Shown here one piece after another: positions 6,813 to 12,180 of a stretch of DNA of 14,571 bases. Made by a program: the position numbers and the translations under genes. Source of the DNA: Eubacterium sp. GTDB lineage: Bacteria; Bacillota; Clostridia; Lachnospirales; Lachnospiraceae. The first letter of the stretch is position 1. Each line of letters opens with the position of its first letter. The notes beneath the pieces are model-generated. The model was not told where the DNA came from, made no database searches, and saw only the letters and a list, made by a program, of their open reading frames with translations. Location of the stretch: NCBI GenBank assembly GCA_024697885.1, contig JAILSA010000234.1, forward strand, positions 1 to 14,571, read 5' to 3'.

Positions 6813-7775
6813 CTAGTATCTTGTTTCTACATAAAAGCCGTCAGCTTGTAGTTCTGATTTTTTGATTTTTCGTCCCCAGTGGACAGAAGAATTGTAATTT
6901 CCCTCCACCACGGTCAGGGTATTACCCTTTTTCTTTAGGACCATGACGGAGTGGTAGTTCCCGATTCGCACATGGTCTCCCGACTTGATTTTGGCGAAGG
7001 AGTGGTGGCGCTTGACCTTGGTCTTTTTGCCAAAAATCTTGTCGCTAATGCGGCCTACCAGGGCCACGCAGCCGTAGCACCGGGTGTAAATCACCTTCCA
7101 GAGATAGTACTTGGAATTGGTCCAGGATTTGCCCTCGGGATATTTTTTCTTGAAGGACAAAATTTTCTTTCGAACCATGGCCTGGGTATATTTCTTGCAG
7201 ACCTTAACCTTGCAGGTGAAGGTTTTGCTGATGGTGGTACACTTGGCCTTGATGACAGCGGTTCCCGCCTTTTTGGCCTTGACCTTGCCCTTTTGGCTGA
7301 CGGTGGCTACCTTCTTGTTGGAAGAGGACCACTTGATCTTGCCGGTGTAATTCTTCACAGATAGGGTCTTGGTCTTTTTTACCTTGAGCTCAATGCTCTT
7401 GGAACTTATGGCAGGGCTGGCTGCCGTCGGAGTAGGTGAGGGACTAGGGCTGGCACTTGGCGACAGAGACATGTCCGGGTACATGGCCATAAGGTCATCG
7501 AGGGAGATAGTATAAGCTACTCCGTTGTCCGGTGTGTAGGTTACATAACCCTCGCCAGTGGCGGTTACGAAAACATAAAGGGTCCCCTGAAATTGGTCGG
7601 TGCTCTGATACCACTGAATGGAACGGCTTCCGTCGTCGTATTCATGGATGAGATATTCCACCCCGTCCTGGGTATAGGTGTATTCTGTCTCCGCCTTGAC
7701 TGTCGTGGCCGGCAGGCCCACAGGAACAATCAGGCTGAGAATTAAGAGTAGCAAAAACAGCTTGTTTTTTTTCAT
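6813..7775 (-). CDS. Secreted protein: Ser/Pro linker, Ig-like (Big_2) domain and NlpC/P60-CHAP-like cysteine amidase domain
   Basis: Exported protein of 320 residues. A signal peptide occupies about 1-29 (KKNKLFLLLLILSLIV, then TTVKAE). A short N-terminal domain of unknown type leads to a Ser/Pro/Thr linker at about 104-122 (SLSPSASPSPSPTP). A bacterial Ig-like domain follows at about 124-195 (VKKTKTLSVKNYTGKIKW, SSSNKKVATVSQKGKVKAKK). The C-terminal ~120 residues resemble a papain-like amidase of the NlpC/P60-CHAP group: Cys236 in CYGCVALVG, His275 in GNYHSVMVL, and VEGNYNSS with Glu291 and Asn293/295 as possible third residues. A second Cys, 233, is close by. Family placement is from memory of similar clostridial proteins and is moderate. 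It is the first gene of the minus-strand pair. Its leader is structured (7786-7844) and its Shine-Dalgarno is only a G-run, weaker than its neighbours'. A peptidoglycan or protein amidase role is inferred. Confidence 0.8.
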   Translation of the reverse strand: MKKNKLFLLLLILSLIVPVGLPATTVKAETEYTYTQDGVEYLIHEYDDGSRSIQWYQSTDQFQGTLYVFVTATGEGYVTYTPDNGVAYTISLDDLMAMYPDMSLSPSASPSPSPTPTAASPAISSKSIELKVKKTKTLSVKNYTGKIKWSSSNKKVATVSQKGKVKAKKAGTAVIKAKCTTISKTFTCKVKVCKKYTQAMVRKKILSFKKKYPEGKSWTNSKYYLWKVIYTRCYGCVALVGRISDKIFGKKTKVKRHHSFAKIKSGDHVRIGNYHSVMVLKKKGNTLTVVEGNYNSSVHWGRKIKKSELQADGFYVETRY

Positions 7776-7785
7776 AGAAAAAACC

Positions 7786-7844
7786 CCCGTGCACGGGCAA
7801 AAATTGCCCTTATTTTAAATTATTTTACTTGCCTGATATGGCAA
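7786..7844 (-). promoter_or_regulatory. Structured leader with overlapping, mutually exclusive hairpins
   Basis: Three inverted repeats precede the ATG at 7775: TTGCC (7829-7833) / GGCAA (7840-7844) with a 6-base loop; GGGCAA (7795-7800) / TTGCCC (7804-7809); and the perfect 12-base palindrome CCCGTGCACGGG (7786-7797). The last two share 7795-7797, so they cannot both form. On the minus strand the palindrome is followed by extra G residues and a six-T run directly before the start codon, like a small attenuator or a ribosome-site occluder. The structure is seen; the regulatory role is inference. Confidence 0.4.
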
Positions 7845-7856
7845 AAGATCACAATA

Positions 7857-7885
7857 ATTATATCATTTTTGAAAAAAAGGGTAAA
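7857..7885 (-). promoter_or_regulatory. Probable sigma-A promoter of the secreted-protein operon
   Basis: Read on the minus strand: TTTACC (7885-7880), a 17-base spacer, and a perfect TATAAT (7862-7857). Transcription would start near 7850, giving a leader of about 75 bases that contains the hairpins at 7786-7844. The -35 is only a 4/6 match. Confidence 0.6.
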
Positions 7886-7915
7886 GAAAGAAAGAGAGCT
7901 TCAAGAGAATTATTA

Positions 7916-7955
7916 TTGACAAGTATATTGAAAAATAGTATCATTGAAAATAATA
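7916..7955 (+). promoter_or_regulatory. perR promoter with an overlapping inverted repeat (possible PerR operator)
   Basis: A perfect -35 TTGACA (7916-7921), a 17-base spacer, and TATCAT (7939-7944). An imperfect inverted repeat TATCATT-GAA-AATAATA (7939-7955) covers the -10 and the likely start site, where a repressor would act. PerR autoregulates in many Firmicutes, but this repeat has a 3-base centre rather than the single base of the Bacillus PerR box, so the operator call is tentative. The promoter is well supported. Confidence 0.7.
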
Positions 7956-7993
7956 ACAGTTCCTAGTTTTTTAAGGGCATATGGAGGGGTGTC

Positions 7994-8377
7994 ATGGCAA
8001 GCTTGAATTATAGCAGACAACGTGAAGCTGTGCTCAGGTTCATGAAATCAACCAAGACCCATCCCACCGCGGAGCAGGTTTATAAGGCGGTGCGGGAGGA
8101 TTTTCCCAAAATCAGCCTGGCAACCGTTTACCGTAATCTGAATTTGCTGGTGGAACACGGCCAATTGAGGAGACTGAACAGTGGGAACGGGGTGGATCAT
8201 TTCGATGCCGTCCTGACAGCTCACAATCATTTTGTCTGTCGCCAATGCGGCAGAATGTTTGACCTGGAGGCTCAGGTAGAGGTCCAGGTGGAACCCACAT
8301 CACTGGAGGGATTTTCCGGAGAGATGGAGGAGTACCAACTTTTCTTCTACGGAATCTGCCAGGAGTGTAAGAAGTAG
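7994..8377 (+). CDS. perR: Fur-family peroxide-responsive repressor (PerR-like)
   Basis: Cytoplasmic metal-dependent transcription repressor of 127 residues, slightly shorter than Bacillus PerR. The N-terminal winged helix (about 1-65) includes [11 protein letters not shown] and the recognition-helix stretch [13 protein letters not shown]. Candidate regulatory metal ligands align with the PerR set: His23, Asp71, His77, His79 and Asp90. Asp at position 90, rather than the Glu common in Fur proteins, favours peroxide sensing by iron-catalysed histidine oxidation. The structural zinc site is complete: Cys82/Cys85 (CRQC) and Cys122/Cys125 (CQEC). The start has GGAGGGG at 7983-7989. Rubrerythrin follows after 37 bases with no promoter seen between, so the two are probably one unit. 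A Zur or Fur role is less likely given this partner. Confidence 0.9.
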   Translation: MASLNYSRQREAVLRFMKSTKTHPTAEQVYKAVREDFPKISLATVYRNLNLLVEHGQLRRLNSGNGVDHFDAVLTAHNHFVCRQCGRMFDLEAQVEVQVEPTSLEGFSGEMEEYQLFFYGICQECKK

Positions 8378-8414
8378 AGATTCATATTATATTGAGAAAA
8401 GGAGATTTAAGCCT

Positions 8415-8957
8415 ATGAAAAAGTTTGTTTGTAGCGTATGCGGTTATGTACACGAGGGAGATCAGCCACCAGAGAAGTGTCCAGTATGTGGAGTTGGTCC
8501 AGACAAGTTCAATGAGATGAAGGAAGATGCCAGCTGGGCAGCAGAGCACGTAGTTGGTGTGGCTCAGGGTGTCAGCGAGGATATTATTGCAGACCTTCGC
8601 TCCAACTATGAGGCAGAGTGTTCTGAGGTAGGAATGTATTTGGCTATGGCTCGTGTGGCTCACAGAGAGGGATATCCAGAGATTGGTATGTACTGGGAAA
8701 AGGCTGCCTTCGAAGAGGCAGAGCATGCTGCTAAGTTTGCAGAGCTTCTGGGAGAGGTAGTGACAGATTCCACCAAGAAAAATCTGGAGATGCGCGTAGA
8801 GGCAGAGCGCGGCGCTACTGCTGGAAAGACAGATTTGGCTAAGCGTGCCAAGGCTGCGAACCTGGATGCAATCCATGACACCGTTCATGAGATGGCCCGC
8901 GATGAGGCTCGACACGGCAAGGCTTTCGAGGGACTTTTGAAGAGATACTTCGGATAA
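8415..8957 (+). CDS. rbr: Reverse rubrerythrin (rubredoxin domain N-terminal, diiron ferritin-like domain C-terminal)
   Basis: Cytoplasmic peroxide (and possibly oxygen) reductase of anaerobes, 180 residues. The order is reversed relative to classical rubrerythrin: the rubredoxin-type Fe(Cys)4 site comes first (CSVCGY near residue 6 and CPVCG near 22), followed by a four-helix ferritin-like domain. Diiron ligand motifs are visible as [33 protein letters not shown] and [11 protein letters not shown]. Start supported by AAAAGGAG at 8397-8404. Codon choice (GCA, GTA, GGT mixed with GAG) resembles that of highly expressed genes here. Reverse rubrerythrins of Clostridium are PerR-repressed and need an NADH-rubredoxin reductase; no such reductase is in this window. 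Placement after perR strongly supports a peroxide-stress role. Confidence 0.94.
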   Translation: MKKFVCSVCGYVHEGDQPPEKCPVCGVGPDKFNEMKEDASWAAEHVVGVAQGVSEDIIADLRSNYEAECSEVGMYLAMARVAHREGYPEIGMYWEKAAFEEAEHAAKFAELLGEVVTDSTKKNLEMRVEAERGATAGKTDLAKRAKAANLDAIHDTVHEMARDEARHGKAFEGLLKRYFG

Positions 8958-8968
8958 AAAAATTGTTA

Positions 8969-8986
8969 GTGCTCAGCACCTTTTTT
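8969..8986 (+). terminator. Weak terminator after rubrerythrin
   Basis: A short stem GTGC (8969-8972) / GCAC (8976-8979) with a 3-base loop, one C, then six T residues (8981-8986). The stem is only 4 bp. TAGTGCT (8967-8973) could alternatively pair with AGCACTA (9028-9034). The larger palindrome at 9054-9118 further on is a stronger backup. Confidence 0.5.
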
Positions 8987-9047
8987 GTGTATAAATTAGG
9001 GAGACTTTCTTTTTTGGGAGGAATGTCAGCACTAGATAAGTATAATA

Positions 9048-9124
9048 AAACAAGAAGAGGCCAACCAGAGAGAGACTTAGGTGCGCATGCACCTCGTCTC
9101 GAGTCGGTTGGACTCTTCCTGTTT
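9048..9124. repeat. Structured palindromic element, copy 2; bidirectional terminator between converging genes
   Basis: Same architecture as the element at 4684-4748. The outer stem is GAAGAG (9054-9059) with CTCTTC (9113-9118), extended by AAACA/TGTTT in the flanks. Then a G/A mismatch; a stem CCAACC (9061-9066) / GGTTGG (9106-9111); an internal loop AGAGA facing GAGTC; a stem GAGAC (9072-9076) / GTCTC (9096-9100); and an apical hairpin AGGTGC-GCAT-GCACCT (9079-9094). T-rich tracts follow on both strands (from 9120 on plus; complement of 9041-9053 on minus), so it can end both rubrerythrin and the MATE fusion gene. Stem sequences differ from copy 1 yet pairing is kept. Confidence 0.82.
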
Positions 9125-9150
9125 TTAGACTTTTATTGGGGAGACAAGAC

Positions 9151-10899
9151 CTACAAACGAATCATGAGATTGTTCATGGAAAGGTTGTAGGTGTATTTGA
9201 TTTTTTTGGCAATTTTAAATACCATGCGGATTCCAAAGCCGGAACTTAAGTCCGGGTCGGTGTCCTGGTCGTGATATTTTACCGGATTGAACTCGTGGCA
9301 GTTGTCCCGGATGCGCAGGAGCCAATTGCCGTCCTTGTGGGTCAGCTTGAGGGAGATGTAGTTGTCCTTGCCCTCCTTGAAGCCAAACTTCAGGGTGTTG
9401 TTTGCCATTTCCTCAATGCAGACGGAGATGTACATGGAGGTCTTGGAGTCCCCGGATTTTCTATTGCAAAATTCCGAGGCGGACCGGGAGGCGTCGGCGG
9501 ATTCCTGGTAGGACCGAACTTCCATTTCCCAGGTATCCTCCTCGCTGACGCCAAAGTCCTCGTCTAGCATGGCGAAGGTGGAGGGTTTTAGATTCACAGC
9601 TTTGTTCTTTTTCCAAACGATTATGGCAATCATGAGAAGGACGCCTAATTCTCCCAGAGGATAGCAGAGCCAGACCCCGTTTGTCCCCAAGAATGGTGAT
9701 AAAAGCAGGGCAAAAATAGCCAGTCCACCGAAGTTTTGCATGAAGGCAATGACCTGGGCCAGTCGCATTTTTTCAATGCCCTGATAGTAGTTTTTCAGGG
9801 AGGCATTGAGGACGCATGGCACCAGGGAAAAGGCGAAAATCCTGGTTCCCGTGATGGCCATTTGGGAGATGATTGGCGGCTGGTCCCCGGAGATGAAAAA
9901 TCCCACCAAAATCGGTGCCAGGGCAATGACCACAACCATCATAATCAAATGGGAAAAAACGGAAAAACGACTGGACACAGAGACCAAATCCTGTAGCTCT
10001 TTTCGGTCGTCTTCCCCGTAGAAAATCCCCGCCAGCATCAGGGTGACGGAGGTGATTCCAAAGAGGATGGAATAGCTTAAGTTAATAATATTATTGAGAA
10101 TGGAGTAAGCGGCTACGGCGTCGTTTGCTCCTGTTTTTGCCAGGAGGTTGTTGAGGAGGAAGGTGAGTAAAACTGATCCTGTCAGGTTAATAATAGTAGT
10201 AGTTCCGTTGACCAGAACATGGATGATATAGATTTTTTTCACAGCTCTCCAGCGGAACTTAAAGACGGACCGCTTGCTCAGGAAGTAGGCCAGGCCAATG
10301 AGGATGGCCAGGTAGTAGCTGAGGCTAGAGGCAAGTCCCATACCGAACATGCCCAGGTGGAAGATTTTTACATTTAAAAAGTCTAGGACGATGTCGGTGA
10401 CAGTCATAGTTAAGACCGCAGCCACCAGTCGAATTCTCTCCCCCGTAAATTGCATAAAGGGAATCATGACCATGGCAAACATGACGCCGGGGGCTCCGAT
10501 AATAAAGCCCAGGAGATAGTCCTTGGTTCCCTGAAATACCGTGTCATCTCCTGCGGCACCCAGGAAGGAGGCCAAAGGCCCACGGAAAAAAACTACCAGA
10601 AGGACAAAGAAAAAGCCAGCGGTCACAGACAGGACGGTAGCCACGGAAAAGTAGGCATTGGCCACCTTGTTTTTGCCGCTGCCAAGGGCGTTGCTGCAGA
10701 CCACCTGGGTTCCGTTTGACAGGGTATTTGCCACGGCGGAAACCAGCAGGATTAAGGGGTTGGCAAAGCCGTAGGCGGCAATGGCCCTGGCCCCGAGAAA
10801 TTGTCCAATCATAATACTGTCAACCAGCATGGTCAGCATGACAGCCATGGCTGAAACCACCTGAGCTAATAGCATTTGCTTGAATAGTTTTTTTACCAT
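9151..10899 (-). CDS. MATE-family transporter fused to a C-terminal GHKL (RsbW-like) ATPase domain
   Basis: Inner-membrane protein of 582 residues. Residues ~1-440 form a MATE antiporter with many hydrophobic helices; the first includes QVVSAMAVMLTMLVDSIMIGQFLG and the typical ANPLILL follows. MATE proteins export cationic drugs or metabolites using Na+ or H+. After a linker (~440-470), the cytoplasmic C-terminus is a GHKL/HATPase fold like anti-sigma kinases: N-box EEMANN (496-501), G1-like RDNCHEF with Asp532, and G2-like SSGFG (552-556). No phosphoacceptor His domain is present. A longer reading could begin at 10953, but GGGAGGA (minus strand, 10907-10913) sits seven bases before the ATG at 10899, which also gives the normal MATE N-terminus. 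A perfect 11-bp tandem repeat lies just upstream. The final 30 residues after the GHKL G2 box are intact. The linkage of transport to a kinase-like domain is unexplained. Confidence 0.88.
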   Translation of the reverse strand: MVKKLFKQMLLAQVVSAMAVMLTMLVDSIMIGQFLGARAIAAYGFANPLILLVSAVANTLSNGTQVVCSNALGSGKNKVANAYFSVATVLSVTAGFFFVLLVVFFRGPLASFLGAAGDDTVFQGTKDYLLGFIIGAPGVMFAMVMIPFMQFTGERIRLVAAVLTMTVTDIVLDFLNVKIFHLGMFGMGLASSLSYYLAILIGLAYFLSKRSVFKFRWRAVKKIYIIHVLVNGTTTIINLTGSVLLTFLLNNLLAKTGANDAVAAYSILNNIINLSYSILFGITSVTLMLAGIFYGEDDRKELQDLVSVSSRFSVFSHLIMMVVVIALAPILVGFFISGDQPPIISQMAITGTRIFAFSLVPCVLNASLKNYYQGIEKMRLAQVIAFMQNFGGLAIFALLLSPFLGTNGVWLCYPLGELGVLLMIAIIVWKKNKAVNLKPSTFAMLDEDFGVSEEDTWEMEVRSYQESADASRSASEFCNRKSGDSKTSMYISVCIEEMANNTLKFGFKEGKDNYISLKLTHKDGNWLLRIRDNCHEFNPVKYHDQDTDPDLSSGFGIRMVFKIAKKIKYTYNLSMNNLMIRL

Positions 10900-10913
10900 A
10901 AAAAAATCCTCCC

Positions 10914-10935
10914 AAAATGCGTATAAAATGCGTAT
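10914..10935. repeat. 11-bp tandem direct repeat upstream of the MATE fusion gene
   Basis: AAAATGCGTAT occurs twice in perfect register (10914-10924 and 10925-10935), just upstream of the Shine-Dalgarno of the minus-strand gene. A weak minus-strand promoter can be drawn through it: TTACAC (10948-10943), 17 bases, TATACG (10925-10920). That promoter is tentative. The repeats could be a regulator site or chance slippage. Confidence 0.5.
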
Positions 10936-11000
10936 ATAAAAAGTGTAACACAAATTGAGAGAATCTTACAATGTTTATTCCGATAGACTAAAGTCCTGGC

Positions 11001-11969
11001 TTACTTTTGATTTCCCAGGGCCTCTAAGAGTTCCTGGCTGGTTTTGTAGTTTGTCCCCTTCCATTGAAACCCTGTGGAGGTCTGGTCAAAGGCCTGGTCT
11101 CCCACCTGGATCAGACTGTCTGGCAGGGTCAGATTTTTGAGGGATTGGCAACCCAGAAAGGCCTTTTTTTCAATATAAGCCAGGTCCAGGGAGAGATTTA
11201 CCTCTGTCAGGGCCTTGCAGTAAATAAAGGTGGAGGCCGGCAGGGTCTTTAGGCTGCCCTCAAAGGTTACCCGCTCTAGACTCAGGCAGGACTCAAAAAC
11301 TCCAGTGCCCATGGAGACCAGTTTCTCGGGAAGATGGGCCTCCTTGAGGGATTGGCAGCGGTAGAAGACGGAGTTGCCTATGTCTACCAGGTTCTTGCTA
11401 AAAGTCACAGAGGTCAGCTTGGTGCAGTCGTGGAAGGCTCCAGAGGCCAGACTTGTGACCGTGGATGGCAGCTGGATGGAGGTCATCTTTTTACAGGAGC
11501 CAAAGCAGTCAGACCCGATGGCTGTGATCTTGTATTTTTTCTTCTTGTAGCGGAAGGTTTTTGGCACCTTGACCTGACCCTTGGTGGAGATTCCCGCCTT
11601 CTTTCGCAGGGCCTTGGTCAAAACCACCTTCCTTGCCCCCTTGGCTTTTTTTACCTTGACCTTAATGATGTAGTGCTTAGAACCCACAGTGGCCCGGATT
11701 TTGGCCTTGCCCTTTTTCTTGGCCTGGATCACCAGCTCCCCGTAGCTGATTCGGCAGCTCAGGGAAACTTTTTTTTGACCGGAAATCACCTGCCAGGAGG
11801 TCAGATTGTTGCCGTTATTACGCAGGGTAATTAGGCTGGTGTCCCCCGCCCTCATAGTAAGATTTTTCTTGCTGAGACAAGGTGCCTCCTTGGCCGCTGC
11901 TTTTAGGGGGAAAAGACTGCCCGCCACAAAGAGCAGGAAAAAAGTCCCCTTAGTCCATCTATTTTTCAT
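11001..11969 (-). CDS. Secreted BspA-type leucine-rich-repeat (LRR_5) protein
   Basis: Exported protein of 322 residues. A signal peptide occupies about 1-26 (MKNRWTKG, hydrophobic FFLLFVAGSLF, then LKAAAKE). An Ig-like, Lys-rich domain spans about 30-110. Then come six to seven repeats of about 23 residues (e.g. ITAIGSDCFGSCKKMTSIQL, LVDIGNSVFYRCQSLKEAHL, LAYIEKKAFLGCQSLKNLTL), the BspA/LRR_5 pattern with a conserved Phe and Cys per repeat. Such proteins commonly mediate surface adhesion. The entry into the repeats (KYKITAIGSDCF) closely parallels the C-terminus of the transglutaminase-like protein (TYRITAIGKKAF). No sortase signal or anchor is seen. Start supported by GGAGG (minus strand, 11976-11980). 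It has its own promoter, divergent from secDF, and lies 101 bases ahead of the MATE fusion gene, which may be cotranscribed. Ligand unknown. Confidence 0.9.
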   Translation of the reverse strand: MKNRWTKGTFFLLFVAGSLFPLKAAAKEAPCLSKKNLTMRAGDTSLITLRNNGNNLTSWQVISGQKKVSLSCRISYGELVIQAKKKGKAKIRATVGSKHYIIKVKVKKAKGARKVVLTKALRKKAGISTKGQVKVPKTFRYKKKKYKITAIGSDCFGSCKKMTSIQLPSTVTSLASGAFHDCTKLTSVTFSKNLVDIGNSVFYRCQSLKEAHLPEKLVSMGTGVFESCLSLERVTFEGSLKTLPASTFIYCKALTEVNLSLDLAYIEKKAFLGCQSLKNLTLPDSLIQVGDQAFDQTSTGFQWKGTNYKTSQELLEALGNQK

Positions 11970-12004
11970 GGAAAACCTCCTTATGTTTGTCCTTTATAAA
12001 AAAT

Positions 12005-12032
12005 ATTCTAGCATAAAAAAAATCATTTACAA
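12005..12032 (-). promoter_or_regulatory. Promoter of the LRR protein gene
   Basis: Read on the minus strand: TTGTAA (12032-12027), a 16-base spacer, and TAGAAT (12010-12005) preceded by TGC, an extended -10. The predicted start near 11998 leaves a leader of about 29 bases. Its -35 lies 13 bases from the -35 of the divergent secDF promoter. Confidence 0.65.
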
Positions 12033-12045
12033 GGCAAAGACATTC

Positions 12046-12074
12046 TTGAAGAAGTTTTCCAATTGTGATATACT
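12046..12074 (+). promoter_or_regulatory. Promoter of secDF
   Basis: TTGAAG (12046-12051), a 17-base spacer ending in TGA, and TATACT (12069-12074), an extended -10. Transcription would begin near 12081, exactly where the leader hairpins start. Confidence 0.72.
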
Positions 12075-12083
12075 TTAGACTCG

Positions 12084-12144
12084 AGTATCGTGTATCACTA
12101 TGTTCCGATACTTGTTCTGAGAACTTTCACGGGGTGTAGTTCTC
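12084..12144 (+). promoter_or_regulatory. Two-hairpin 5' leader of secDF
   Basis: Hairpin 1 is AGTATCG (12084-12090) / CGATACT (12106-12112) with a 15-base loop. Hairpin 2 is GAGAACT (12119-12125) / AGTTCTC (12138-12144), with an inner CAC-GGG-GTG. Neither is followed by a good T run, so they are not simple terminators. They begin almost at the predicted transcript start and fill most of the ~100-base leader before AAAGGAG (12163-12169) and the ATG. mRNA stabilisation or control of Sec expression is possible; I do not match it to a known riboswitch. Confidence 0.5.
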
Positions 12145-12180
12145 GCAAAGAAGTTTTTATGTAAAGGAGACAAAGTAAAA

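Noticed and set aside
8382..8915. Long minus-strand open frame opposite rubrerythrin
   Set aside because: Rubrerythrin on the plus strand has all metal-binding motifs and a good start; the antisense product is low-complexity hydrophobic with no ribosome site.
8963..9190. 75-codon plus-strand open frame after rubrerythrin
   Set aside because: It runs across the palindromic element and into the MATE gene's 3' end, with no Shine-Dalgarno before its start; coding is not credible.
10900..10953. 18-residue N-terminal extension of the MATE fusion protein
   Set aside because: A strong Shine-Dalgarno lies before the internal ATG at 10899 and inside the would-be extension; the extension does not resemble a MATE N-terminus.
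11806..12078. Plus-strand open frame spanning the LRR gene start and the secDF promoter
   Set aside because: It overlaps antisense the signal peptide of a solid gene and crosses both divergent promoters; no start signals.
12100..12120. Six-codon upstream open frame in the secDF leader
   Set aside because: No Shine-Dalgarno precedes it and it lies in a hairpin loop and arm; too short to argue for an arrest peptide.
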